Below are positions 44,136-56,045 of a DNA stretch of 64,000 bases, in pieces. How positions within the stretch are numbered: position 1 is the first letter of the stretch; each line of letters opens with the position of its first letter. Both the position numbers and the translations under genes were made by a program. The notes under the pieces are model-generated. The model saw only the letters and a list, made by a program, of their open reading frames with translations, was not told the origin of the DNA and did no database searches. The stretch spans positions 1,006,730-1,070,729 of the forward strand of contig NW_004457654.1 in assembly GCF_000313135.1 (NCBI RefSeq), read 5' to 3'. Origin of the DNA: Acanthamoeba castellanii str. Neff. Taxonomy: Eukaryota; Discosea; Longamoebia; Acanthamoebidae.

Positions 44136-47073
44136 TTAGAATGCACCGGTGGTGGTGTGGTGTTCGAAGAGGCAGCGCGGGGTGGTGTGGGTCGTGGCGT
44201 TGCTGCTCTCCTGTAGCTGTCGCTCCTGGGCGATGAAGTGGTCCACGATCTCCTGGTCGAGGCGGTACCAGTAGGGAATGTTCTGTACTGGCTTGGGGTC
44301 CACGTCCACCACCGCCACCCGGAACGCGTACCGCCGCCCATTTTCTTCCACCACCCGCTCGCCGCTGTCGCCCCGCACGCGCGCGCACACGTCAATCGCA
44401 CGACACACGCCGCACACACAACACGACACGCACGGAGACATGACACGCCGCACACGCACCTGGTGTGGCTGGGCTGGTGGTGTGGGTCGGGGACGGGGAC
44501 GGGGACGGGGAGGAGGGTGATCATGATGGAGCAGTCCTTGGCCGTCATGGAGATGAGGTAGTCCCGGATGAGCTCGACCATATCGGCCTCCTGCAGCTGC
44601 CCGCGCTTCAGCTTCTCGACGAATCGCTCCCGGTCCTCTGTGCCGCGCATCAGTGCGTGCGCACGCATGTCGTGTGCGTGTGCGTGTGCGTGTGCGTGTG
44701 CGTGTGCGTGTGCGTGCCGTGCGTGTCGTGTGTAGTGTACCGCTGTCGCCTTCGAAGAGCTGAAGCGTAGTTTCGTCCCATTCGTTGGCCAGTGCGTCGA
44801 GGCCGTGCTCCTTGATCTTCTTGTGCAGATAATAGATGCCCTCTGCCGCCAGGTCGTGAGTGGACACCCACACGCACGCACGCAGCACACACGCACACAC
44901 GCACACACGCACACACGCACATGACACACGACACACACGACACACACGCCACACACGCCACACACGACACACACGACACACACGTCAAGAATCCAGAGGT
45001 GTGTGTACCGATGTCGAGGTAGTCCATCTGCTGTATGCTGCGCAGATTGGGCAGCACCTTCTCCTCGTGCAGGATTCGGCACAGCACATCCACCATCGTC
45101 GATATGCACGACCTGAGGCAACCCCACGTCGGTACATGTGCGTGTGCGGTGCGCGTGCGGTGCGTGCGTGCGGTGCGTGCGTGCGGTGCGTGTGCGTGCG
45201 TGCGGTTGTACGCAAGCGCGTACCCATCGTCCGCCGGTGCGAACACTGAAGCCATCTTTCGTTCGAGGTGCTCCAGATCGAACGTCGTCTCGCCCTTCAT
45301 CTTCCCGCCCTGTTCCAACCAAAAAGCACGACATTGGCAATCTGCCGCGCCTCGTACCAGCACATCGTGCGTGCGTGTGCGACCGTGCGTGTGCGACCGT
45401 GCGTGTGCGTGTGCGATCGCGTGTGCGGTGGTGCGTGTGCGACGTACCAGGGAGCCGGTGTAGGCCAGTTCGCCGTCGGCGTAGATCTTGACGTTGTTTT
45501 GGGGCACGTGGAGCATGTCCATCAGCGCTCGCCTGATGCGCGCCGGCTCCCCGCTGAACAGATCTATCGGACAGTACGCACTACCACCCACACCCCCCGC
45601 ACCACGTGAGTGTCACCGCACACGCGCGATCGCACACGCACACGGGCGGTACCTGATCTCGTCGATCTCGCCCTTCTTGAGCTTGAGTCGTTGGTGCATG
45701 CAGTAACGACACACGCGCGTCTTGATGCTGTGCGGCGCCCGAATCAACGGCGAATAGGGCAGGAAGCCCCACTTTGGCTGCGCGACACGACACACGACAC
45801 ACGACACGACACGCACGACACGCGCGTGAGACTGTGTGTGCGACCGCGAGCGTATGAAGTGTGGGCCGACGTACCTTGATTTCGACGCAGATGATGGGCG
45901 CGACGCGGCCGTCGGTGGCGTCGGCGTCGGCGGCGGGCGCGGCGTGCGGGAGGAGCGAGAGGTCGGGCATGAGGAAAGCGAATTTGCTGTCGACATCGAT
46001 CTCGGTGTCCTTCCGGCGGAGCTCCGGCCGGCTCTGCTCCACGCCGGCGCCCAGCGCCCCGAGAAACGCCGGCGTCATCACGATCGGCACCTGGCCTCGC
46101 CCCCCAAAGCACCCCCTTCAATAACCCCGCATGTCGTGCCGTGTGTGTCGTGTGTCGTGTGCGGTGGTGCGCCGTGTGTGTCGTGTCGTGTCGTGTCGTG
46201 TGTCGTGTGTCGTGTGTCGTGTGTCGTGTGTCGTGTGTCGTGTGTCGTGTGTCGTGTGTCGTGTGTCGTGTCGTGTGTGTCGTGTGCGGTGATACCCCGG
46301 GGTGGACGTAGGAGGGGCCGATCAGGGGTCGCATGACGTTGTGCACGAACGCGTACTCCTTGAGCTCGTGGTTCTCGACGTGCACTGGCGTGCCTGGAAT
46401 TCCAAGGGGGAGAGGTGAGGAATGATTGGAATGCTGACGTCAGCACTGAGGCCTCAGTGTCTGGGGCAGTCGACGGCAGCGAGGAAAGCGCACCTTGGAA
46501 CCACATGAGACCGTCGGCGGGGATGTGGAGTGCGTGGGAGCCCTGCGGACCCTTGCCTCCGTCCTCCCCGTTCTTGAAGCGCTTTTCGACGCGCAGCACC
46601 TGGCCCTTCTACATACCGCACACAACACGCACGACACGCACACATGCTGCGTTAGGTGTTGCGTGTCGGGTCGGGTCGTGCGTGAGTGTGTGCGTGTGCG
46701 GGATGGGCAATGTGCGTGTGTGTCTGGCGAGTGTTGTGTTGTGTGAAGATGAGCATACGAGCGGACTGGTGGGGTTGCCGCCAGCGTAGGAGAGGACCAG
46801 GTGTGCGGCGCCCTCGCCTTTGTAGCGCCATTGAGCGACCGACTCGGTCACCAGCGCTTGAAGCGCCTGCAAAAAAAAAGTAACGACAGATTTTTAAGAT
46901 TATTATTATTATTATTATTATTTATAAGCAATTAAATCCGTAATAATCACATTGCGTACCTGGATTTCCTGTGGCTGGGCTGCTGTCTTGGCCAGCGCCT
47001 CGATGAGGGATGGAATCTCCAGATTGGACTGGCGCCCCTTGATCACAAACGCTCCCGCTTCCTTGGCTTCCAT
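44136..47073 (-). CDS. inositol-pentakisphosphate 2-kinase
   Basis: A 535-residue model from 12 exons in gene order: 47073-46960, 46866-46759, 46608-46494, 46393-46296, 46090-45875, 45777-45653, 45580-45448, 45309-45224, 45112-45009, 44842-44741, 44637-44460, 44364-44136. Motifs of the IPK1 family: WRYKGEGAAHLVLSYAG (nucleotide-binding start), GQVLRVEKR, ICVEIKPKWGFLP, CRYCMHQRLK, CPIDLFSGEPARIRRAL, NNVKIYADGEL and the C-terminal VAVVDVDPKPVQNIPYW. The enzyme phosphorylates position 2 of inositol pentakisphosphate to give InsP6 (phytate). All junctions are in phase. It converges on the AK-capping gene with 87 nt between stop codons and is head-to-head with the PPR gene, 99 nt between start codons. 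Confidence 0.92.
46172..46285. repeat. intronic (GTGTCGT)n array
   Basis: A long tandem run of GTGTCGT/GTGTCG units in the intron between exons 46393-46296 and 46090-45875 of the IP5 2-kinase gene. On the gene strand it reads as CACGACA. Confidence 0.9.
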
Positions 47074-47172
47074 CTGCGTTTTGTTGGATTTACATTTTTC
47101 TTTTTTTCTTTTTGCTGCTTTTCCACACAGAACTTATTTTCTTTTTATTTATCATTTTTGCACGCAACGAAG
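47074..47172. promoter_or_regulatory. 99-bp divergent promoter
   Basis: The whole interval between the start codons of the IP5 2-kinase (minus) and PPR (plus) genes. On the plus strand it is T-rich (several TTTTTCTTTTT runs). It must contain both 5' UTRs and both core promoters. Confidence 0.5.
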
Positions 47173-48144
47173 ATGAAGCGGACACAATCGTTGGTGGCGA
47201 GACTCGCCAACAGAGGAGTTGCCGCTTCACCATGCTGCCCGATGCTACTGCGATCCAATCGGATCGCCCTCTCCTCTCAGTACCTTGGATCCCTGCTCCA
47301 ATCTCCTATGCATCTCGATTTTCTTTTCTTTTGCCCGATTTCCACTCAATTCAGTGCAAATCACCCCCAAGCCCCCTACAGCTTCCTAATCGATAATTTT
47401 TGATGCAATTTATGTTTTTTAGGATTAATTTAATTTAACGATTAAATGTACGCTGTGTTGTTGTGTTGTTGCATCAAGGCGAGCCTTTGGGCAAAAGGAG
47501 CTTACCAGGTATATAACCGAGTATGTGCCGCCCACTGAGATGTTGGTGGATCTCGACGAAGAGGCCGAACGATACTACGCACCCGCTCCCCCAGAGCTTG
47601 ATCCACACGGCTCCGAGCTTCAGACCTCGCTCGACGGCGGCCATGCCGCTCAGCTCGCCTTCGAGCGGTCTCTGCCTCCCAAGTCAAAGGTAATCGCACA
47701 CGACCGCACACACGCGCACGCACACACGCGCACCGCACACACGACCGCACACGCACCACCGCACCACCGCACACGCACACGCACGTTCACTAATAACTCA
47801 ACAACAAAGCAGGCCAGCAACTCGGTGGTGTTTCACGCGCAGTACACAGAAGAGTTTGTGGACCTCGACGAAGATCTGGACCTGCCGCCGCGGCTGGCGC
47901 CCAACCAACCCGTCACGGCCCTGCAGGTGGCGCGCCTGCTCCGCCGGTTCGCCAACACGCAGCACACGCGATCGCCCGCGCAGAACGAGGAGCTGCTGGG
48001 CCAGGTGGTGGCCCTGCTCGATCGCATCGTGGTCCGTGCCGGTGTGCCCATTCCGCCACCATCTCGCTCCTCAACGACCACAACATCAACCACTGCCGAC
48101 GAACCGGAGCTCAACGAACGCTACGCCGAGCACGTGGTCCTAAG

Positions 48145-48175
<31 letters not shown>

Positions 48176-49930
48176 TGTGCGTGCGTGCGTGTGTGCTAAC
48201 TGTCGTGTGTGGTGTGGTGTGGTGTGCGGTGAAGGTCGAACCTGCCGGCCGGCAACAAGGTGATAAACTGGCGACAGTTGATCGAGGCTCTGGCCGAGGT
48301 GGGCAAGGTCGACGCCGCACTGGGGCTGTTCGAGTCGCTGGAGCCCCGATTCAGGATCATCCCCAACATCACCCTCTTTTTGTCGGTGTGGAAGCTGTGC
48401 AAGGACTACCACCGCACCGACAAAACACTCGGCTACATGGACTACTTCTTCAGGTACTATGCGAGTGCGTGCGTGTGCGGCGGTGGTGCGTGTGCGACGG
48501 TGACTGATACGTGTGTTACTTGTTTGGGAAAGTTGTCGCGCGCGTTCGGTTGGGTCGGACGATTGGGTGAGCGCGGCCACCTTCAACTACATCCTCTCGG
48601 CGGTGCGCGACGTCAAGGTGACACTCCGGGTGGTGGACAAAATGAAAAAGGAGAAGGTTGAGCTCGATGCCGGTTCCTATGAGCGTATGTCATTCGGACC
48701 ACACCCTCGCACTCTTTGCTGACGTATCGCTAACATCACGACCAACGACACGACACACACGACACACACGACACACACGACACACACGACACACACGACA
48801 CGACACCAGAAATCATATTCAACATGATCAAACAGGGCCAGATCAACACGGCCCTGGACTACGTGAAACTCATGAAGTCCAGCGGGCTACAACCTACCCT
48901 CAACATCTACGCATCTCTCTTCAACGTACGTATTTTTATTTTTATATACTATTTATACTTCATAATGTAATACATCAGTTTATATATATATATAAGTTAA
49001 TATATTTATTATTTATATATTATTGTTTAACATTTCAAATGGTGGTTTGTGGTGCTCAGGGCTTGCTGCATCACCCGGCGGATCCCTACTACACGAACAA
49101 GGGGTTCAGAATGGTCAAAGGGCCCAGGTCTGAGGACGACCCACCGAGCGACATGAGCGAGCACCATCATTATTCGTTCTCGCTCATGCTCAAGCTCTTC
49201 GACGATCTCAAGACGCTCCACAAGCCCAACAGCGAGATCTACTCTCAGCTCCTGCGGGTACCCAAACCAACCCTCCTTTTTTTCTTCTAGGTCGTCCCGC
49301 ATCATCTCATCAATTGAACGTGTGCGGTGGTGCGTGTGTGTGTGGTGTGTGTTGCTGCGTGTGCGGTCGTGTGTCGTGTTAGGCGTGCGCGCAAATGGGC
49401 GAGTACGAGAAGGCGTTTGAGCTGTTTGAGGAGCTCAAGCAGACCTGCCCGGTCCACTTCTCGCACATCGGGAGCCTGATCGCCGCGTGCGGGACCAATT
49501 GGCAGGCCGACAGGGCGCTCGAGCTGTTCTGGACCATGAGGGACCGGCACCGGGTCGACCCGTCGCCCGCCTGCCTCAACGCGCTCCTCGTGGCGCTGGT
49601 GCGCTCGGGCCGCTACGACCTGCTCGAACCCACCATGGACCGAGCCTACGAGGCCTACCAGCTGTGCGTCTGGCCCAAGACCGTCGGCTACATCATCCGT
49701 AGCGCCGTCCAGCTTGAGGTACCATTTCACACGCGCACACCCTCGCACGCACACGCACACGCACCAACGCCTTGGTGCAGGATTTGGAGTTCAGCAGGGG
49801 GTTCCTGGAGATGGTGGCGGAGAAGTGGCCGCGGACGGTGGACACGAAGAAGGTGCAGGGGCCGGTCGCCGTACTCGAGGCCAAGCTGGCCGCCCGCCAC
49901 GCCGCCAAAGAGCACCACCAGGTGGCCTGA
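47173..49930 (+). CDS. pentatricopeptide-repeat (PPR) protein, predicted mitochondrial
   Basis: A 606-residue model from nine exons: 47173-47279, 47479-47689, 47813-48144, 48235-48453, 48533-48684, 48810-48925, 49060-49257, 49383-49718, 49781-49930. The N-terminus is basic and hydroxylated without acids (MKRTQSLVARLANRG), like a mitochondrial targeting peptide. Degenerate 35-residue helical repeats follow: NWRQLIEALAEVGKVDAALGLFE, TFNYILSAVRDVK, YEQIIFNMIKQGQINTALDYV, IYSQLLRACAQMGEYEKAFELFEELK, SLIAACGTNWQADRALELFWTM, CLNALLVALVRSGRYDLLEP. PPR proteins bind organellar RNA in processing, stability or translation; the RNA target is unknown. The long acidic spacer (DLDEEAERYY, DLDEDLDLP) precedes the first repeat. 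Confidence 0.84.
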
Positions 49931-50502
49931 AACAAGAAAACTCACAATAAATAAATAATAATATAAAGAAATAATTAAAAGAAACAAGAATTGAATGATC
50001 AGTTGGAGGGAAGTTGGGGTGAGTGATGGTTGGCTTGTGAGGGTACTTAATGGTTTGATTATGAGAAGTGGGAGATAGGCGCTCTGGTTCGGCCGGGAGA
50101 CTGCAGATCCGCGGTTGGGAACTCGTCCAATGGCCTCTTTCAAAGTAGTAAACAGACCAATCGACGCAAGGCTTTGGCGCCTTTTCGTGGGTCTGCGGAT
50201 TTAGAGGCGTGGTGGAGTGGGACTGTTGCCTTCTTGTGGCGACGGAGGAGAAAGGTGGGGTGTTTTCGGACTGGTCTTGGGACAGCCGCGAACTGCACTG
50301 CGCGCCGAATTCAAGAGAGAAGTGGACCGCGGCCAGTCTCCAACCCCAGCTCGCGCCGTACCAGCTACAACAATCAAGGTTGTCACCAGAGTACCGGCCG
50401 CAGCAGAAAGCAGAAGGCCAGAAGCTGGAAACACAAGGCGCAAGGCCATTCCTCTCAACTTCCTTCGTCACTCAAACATCAGGTCAAGCAAGCAGAGGCA
50501 AG
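49931..50502. other. intergenic region
   Basis: Contains the AT-rich 3' flank of the PPR gene (about 49940-49995) and the 5' flank of the USP-like gene. The USP-like reading frame stays open upstream to about 50209, but the first in-frame ATG cluster giving a compact start is at 50503. Nothing else is supportable. Confidence 0.4.
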
Positions 50503-51507
50503 ATGATGATGCTCAAGCCCAACGCCACCTTCAAGGAGTTCGCGGAGGACAACTATTGCAAACAGAGCATTCGCGTGGCGGAAAGCTTCATTCTCAAAAA
50601 CACAAAGAACATCATTTGGTACAGTGTTCTTCAGGATCTGTTGGGAGTGTGAGTGCAGTGTGAATGCCGCGCTCTGACTGATGTGTGCTTGTGTCGTGTG
50701 CGGTCGTGCGTGGTGTGTGCGGCGAGCAGGGTGAACAAGGACAAGCACACGGTGGACGAGATGCAGAAGCTACTCAAGGTGAACTGCCTGCACAAGGGCG
50801 ACTTCGGGTCATGCAAGGGCAAGAAGTGGATGGTGGCGGTGGACGGATCCAATTCCTCCTACCTGGCCCTCGAAGAGACCCTCAAGCTGGCCGACCCCGT
50901 CAAGGACCATGTGTTCGTCATCACAGGTACGTACCATAGAACACAACACTTATGTGTGAAAAAAAATTATGGTCTAAATTTCGTTCAAATTCACGCTCAA
51001 AATCAATGCGCATGCAGTTCGGGAGAAGACGAAGGTGTCGAAGAGGGCCAAGACGCTGGAGGCCGACGTGCGGCTCAACTTTGAGATGTGGAAAGCGGCC
51101 CGCGACATCGCCACCTCATGTGACGATCGGATGAAGGAGTCCGAGGTAACACACCACTCGTCCCATCCATTGATTGGTCAAGCACGCACGTTCTGGGCGT
51201 ATCGTGCTGACCCGGAGTTGCTTCTGGTGTTGTAGTACGAGTACACTGTTTTGTTCCCCGACGCGTACGATGCCCGAAGAATGCTCGTCAACCTGTGCCA
51301 CCGATTCAAGGTGGACTACCTCTGCATTGGCAAACACAAGAAGGGCGAGAGAAAGACAAGGTACTCGCTATATAGATATCTACTTTTGCCGTGTGACCGA
51401 TCCCTTAAAGGCGATTTTGGTTTTTCATCATTAGGCCATTCACCTTCAAGAAGTCCATGGCCGTATACGCCAACAAGAAGGCTTTGTGCCAAGTTCTCCT
51501 CTTCTGA
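50503..51507 (+). CDS. universal stress protein-like domain protein
   Basis: A 222-residue model from five exons: 50503-50648, 50730-50926, 51018-51145, 51236-51360, 51435-51507. The N-terminal ~65 residues (FKEFAEDNYCKQSIRVAES) are not recognised. Then KKWMVAVDGSNSSYLALEETL matches the first strand and nucleotide-binding start of USP/HUP folds (VAVDGS..S..AL), and VDYLCIGKHKKGERK occupies the position of the family's G-X2-G phosphate loop, although the second glycine pattern is not standard. Three consecutive ATG codons start the frame; the first is used. Function is unknown; ATP binding is only possible. Confidence 0.62.
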
Positions 51508-52282
51508 TGAGAAAGGCCAACCTCCCGCTCCTCCGGCAGCACACTTCCTTTTTCTACCTTCTGTGCATCGTCCATTACCCTGTCCATAAAACTCTTGTTC
51601 AACTCTTCTTCTTCTTCTAGCACTTCTTCACACCACTTCTTCTCCGTATTGTAATGTCCGAGGCCCAGATCAGACAACGTTCGCCTTTTAGAGGTCCCCC
51701 AACAAAAAAACTCAAGCTCCCAGCTTGTTCAAGTTCCGCTTTTTACGGCTTTGGTGTTGCACGATAAGACAATCACTTTCTGTAAGTGAACGCCACCAGC
51801 GGAACAGGCCGGCAGTACTTATGTATTTTTTAGTAAGGGTCACGTTGACAATCAGCTGATGCACGAGTTAGATAAACCGGCTGCTGGTGTTGGGTGTAGA
51901 CACTTTCAAACCCCAACAGGTCTTGCCTTATTGGGTGCTGATGGGCAACGCAACTTCCATATGCGCACGCTTGCGCAATCTAAGGTCCTAGTATGAAAGG
52001 TAGGTGGTGGAGATCATCCCCTCGGAGATCCCTAACCGTCGTGTTCGCTGCACGTGCTGTGGCAGCAATGCAGCAAGCACACACCTGCACGGCTCGCATG
52101 AAAGCAGCGCCCAGTGCTCGCAAACCTTTGAACAAAAGTAACCCTTCTCACGCACATACATACACGAAGCAGTGTCATGAAGCCAGCCCCCACATCGGAT
52201 CCCTGCCCAGTGCTCTGGCACAAGGTGAGCTTGCCTGCGCCTTCGAGACAAACCACGCACTAACCACCCTAGAACACTGTAG
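51508..52282. other. intergenic region, no recognised gene
   Basis: Between the USP-like and GATA genes, both plus. A plus ORF runs through 51993-52385, out of frame with the GATA exon it overlaps, and shows no family motif. The interval may hold the 5' UTR or an upstream non-coding exon of the GATA gene, because an AG (52281-52282) directly precedes its ATG. Confidence 0.4.
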
Positions 52283-53388
52283 ATGGGCGCAGCTGCGGTC
52301 GAAGTGTACAGCCTGTGCCTGCAAGCGGCGAGCAGCGAGGCCTTCACTCGGGAGGACTGGTGCGGCAAGCTGCAAGAGCGCCTGACACTCATGGACACCT
52401 ACGCGACGCTCCTCAAGCTCTCGCCAACACTCAGCGGCAGCGACAACACGATCAACTCTTCGACTACAGCCACTGCGGGCATCTGCGTCATCCCTCGCTC
52501 GGTGAGCTCGGGCCATCTGTCCAGCCTCCCTCCCAGCCCGCAGCCTGGTCCCGCTGCCCGATCTTCGGACATGGCCTCCCCGCCGTGGTCCCCATCACTT
52601 TCCTCGCCACAACTGGTTGATATTAGGCCGCACCCACCATCATCTTCTCCTGCTTCCTCATCCTCTACGTCAACATCTTCCACTTCGTTCAGTTTTCGCA
52701 GTTCTTCTTGTTCTTTGTCATCTTCGGCGCAGCATCGGCGAAGTTCATCCCAACATGAACAGCAACCCGTCAGTGGGTACCTCGACCCAACACCGCGCAC
52801 ACCCCCAGTTCCGGCCGTGCTGCCGCCTCACAGGAAGCAGTTCAAACGAAAGAGGCGTGTACACGAGGACCGCACATGTTCCGAGTGTGGACGCACCCAC
52901 ACTTCCCAGTGGCGCAGCGGACCGGATGGTTTGGTGTACGCCCCCCCCCTCTCCGCGCTCCTTTCTTAGATAGTGATGGCCCTCGGCTCATGGACGTAAC
53001 CTAGGTGGGTGGTTGGATCAATTGATTCAAACGTTGTTCTTTTCTGCGCTCGTTCGCACACAACCAGCAACACAGCGTGACATCCAAGCTGCTAATATAC
53101 AACTCTCTATGTGGCTTTCTCAGATTGTGCAACGCTTGCGGGATGAGGTACTTCCGTAAGCAGAGGCGTGTGGAGCGGGAGGAGGGCGGGGCCTACTTGC
53201 CGCAGGAGGCCGGCGACGTGATGAGCTCGCCACTCCGGCTTATGGCCGAGCAGCCCGAACCGGTGCAGCAGCATCAGCCACAACGGCGACACGTCCCGCT
53301 CGCGCCAGCACGGCTCGCCCCTCAGCTCGGCTTCAACCACGACCTTTGCCACAACAAGCGCTCCAGCATCTACGGACTCCTCAACTGA
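52283..53388 (+). CDS. GATA-type zinc-finger transcription factor
   Basis: A 305-residue model from two exons, 52283-52935 and 53124-53388. A single GATA finger is split by the intron: CSECGRTHTSQWRSGPDGL joined to CNACGMRYFRK, a C-X2-C...C-X2-C finger followed by a basic tail. GATA factors bind GATA-containing DNA. Before the finger are a helical N-terminus (AVEVYSLCLQAASSEAF...KLQERLTLMDTYATLL), a long Ser/Pro-rich region and a basic KQFKRKRR stretch that may act as nuclear-localisation signal. The donor at 52936 (GTACGC) rather than 52934 keeps the finger in frame. The region after the finger is Gln/His/Pro-rich. Confidence 0.87.
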
Positions 53389-53785
53389 GCGCTCAACATC
53401 GAGTGTTGGCCTCGAATCGTCGACGAGGAAAATACATGATAATTCCAAACCTGCACAAATGGTGCACAAAAGGGGGAGTGCCACACAGCAACAACAGGGA
53501 GGTCGAGTAAACTCAACACAATCCTCAATTTGATTGCCAATTGGACGTGAGGAGGAGGAAGAACGTTCCCTTTTCCTCCATCCAGGGCAGTACGCGCAAG
53601 TGGACGTCTGCCTGCCCCTCCCGGTGCGCCATTCACCATTCCCATCCGCACCAAATTGTGGGTGATTAGCCAAGCTGCATTGGAGTGAATTACTTGCCAT
53701 TTTCAGTTCTAATTCTTGAAATAATTACACTATTTGATAATCACCACCTTGCATTTTATTTATTTTTATTTTTGCTTCGTTAGGG
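53389..53785. other. intergenic region
   Basis: The 3' flank of the GATA gene and 5' flank of the BEACH-family gene. An AT-rich patch with T runs lies at 53705-53778, and an AG precedes the BEACH start codon by three nucleotides, so an upstream 5'-UTR intron is possible. No recognised ORF. Confidence 0.4.
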
Positions 53786-54650
53786 ATGGATTGGATCAAA
53801 TGGATGGGACACGCCATCGGCGTCTCGGAGGGGGCCGAAGCACAAATCTCAGAGCCGGTGGCCAAGCTGCGCTATCTCTACAAGGTCTACACCGAAACAC
53901 GAGGCGAAGAGGTACCGTTGTTCATCTGCGTGTAGCTGGCGCGTGTGTGTCGTGTGCGTGTCGTGCAGTCTCTATCTCGTCATCAGTACTCCCGCCGGAT
54001 AAAGGGCGAACGCTAACCATCATCACCACCACCGACAACAACGACAACGACAACGACACACAAAACAGAAAAAAGAGGTGGCGCTGAGCAGGGTGATCCA
54101 ACTGTTCATCGCCATTTTCGGACACAAGACCGCCGAAGGCGATGATGAAATGGGCGAAGGCGACCGCACGCCCAAAGCCGGATCGGCGCTGGTCACCGAC
54201 CCCGCCAAACCTGATCTCGAAAGGAGGTACGCACCATCGCACACGATGAAGCACAGCTGTCGCTCACCACCAACGTGTCCGATAGCTTTGGTCGGCAAGC
54301 GAGAGAGCTCTCGCTGGTGCTCTCCTTCATGTTCGTCAACCAGATCAAGGCAGTGTGGCCCTCCACTCTGCCACGGTACGTCGTCGCCGTCGTCTGACTC
54401 GAGTACAGCGTTGGCCTACACGTTTGTATTTCTCGCTCACATCCTTGCGGCGGCTGCAGCGATCAAGCCATAGCAGCAGTGTCACACGTTTTGGAGCCAC
54501 CCAAGGCCGTCGACAACCATGGCGCGATAGCGGCCCCACCCGCGCGGGTCTACGCTTCGCTCATCCTGGATACCTTCGAGATCCTCGGCACTTCCGAGGT
54601 GCGTCCACACCCCGTGCCACGTCATCAGCAGCCACAAAACACACACACCA

Positions 54651-54681
<31 letters not shown>

Positions 54682-56013
54682 AAACCCGAACCTCACACCT
54701 CTACGATCGCCTCCACTACAGCACTGTGTGATCAATATGGCGTCGGCGGGTGCCTTCTCGATGATGGTGCGCATACTACACTTGTATCGCTACTATCACA
54801 CCAAACACGCCAGCAAAGGTCTCTTCCTCGCACCCCCGTGTGGCAATATGCATAATAATTGCGTGCGTGCGTGCGTGCGTGTGTGCGGTGTGTTCTGATT
54901 ACTGAACACTCTTCGCTTGGGTGGCGCAGAGTTGACCGAACGGGTGATCGCCAACATTCTGCTGCACAGCAGCCGGTATCGCACCGTGATCGACGACCTG
55001 AGCAATGCCGACGGGCTCAAGCTGGTCTTCGATATGTCGGCCATGCATGCCCGTTTCGTTCATCCGCAGCTTCGCATCAGGTAAGTCGTCGTCGACTACC
55101 TCATCAACGCCCAGCGTGTGTGCGGTGGTGTGTGCGGTCGCGCGAGTGCGCAGCAGTATGGAGTGGCTCATACATACCCCTCATCATCAGGTTGTTCAAG
55201 ATGCTCAAATCGGTGCTCGCGGAGCACTTGGACGAGCAGCTGGTGACCTACATTCGCGACCAGAGCTGCATCATCCACCAGATCGATACGCTGCGCCATT
55301 TCGACAAGTACGAGAGCGCCGATGAGATGCTGGCGATCTGGGGCAACATGACCACCGTGTTGAAGGTGCGCCCACACCAGACACAACACCAACAACCGAC
55401 ACAAGATTTATTCAATTTGTGTGTGTGTGTGTGTGTGTGTGTGTTTACAGCGATCGTCCAAGGTCTCGAGCATCTTGATGGAGGAGTTCCTGGTAGGCGG
55501 CGGCTACACATTCCTCAACAAATTCCTACTTCACCTCGAAAGCCTGCGCGAGCCTTCTCAGGCCGTATGCCCGCCCTCCCCTCCTCTGCATCTGAATTGT
55601 TTTTGCTCGACCTGTGACCAAGCGGCCCACTTTGGTCTGTTTGTAGGTACGTTTACTGGATCTCGTGACTAGCCTCATCTACGTCGGGCATCTGCGCCTA
55701 CAGCTGCCCGAGACGCCACCGCCGTTCAACGAAGACACGATGCCGGCCCCCTCCAGTGACACGTCCGGAGGTCCGGTTCCACGCACTCACGAGCCCAACC
55801 CTCCAAAACAACATTTCGCTCGCTCACGGACATGATTGCTGATACCACTTTTTGTTTCGCGTGTGTGCAGTCGCGTGTATTCGCAACATCGACGCACTGC
55901 TCGCGCTTCAGAACTATTTCATCGCCAGCAAGAACGATTCGCTGCGGGAGAAAGTACGAGCCCTCGCGGGCCTCCAGCAGTACACTTATTGGCTTTGGTG
56001 GGCTCACCGTCAA

Positions 56014-56045
<32 letters not shown>

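Noticed and set aside
51993..52385. ORF before the GATA gene as its upstream coding exon
   Set aside because: Joining it through the available donor (GTGAGC near 52226) to the acceptor at 52282 puts the GATA frame out of phase.
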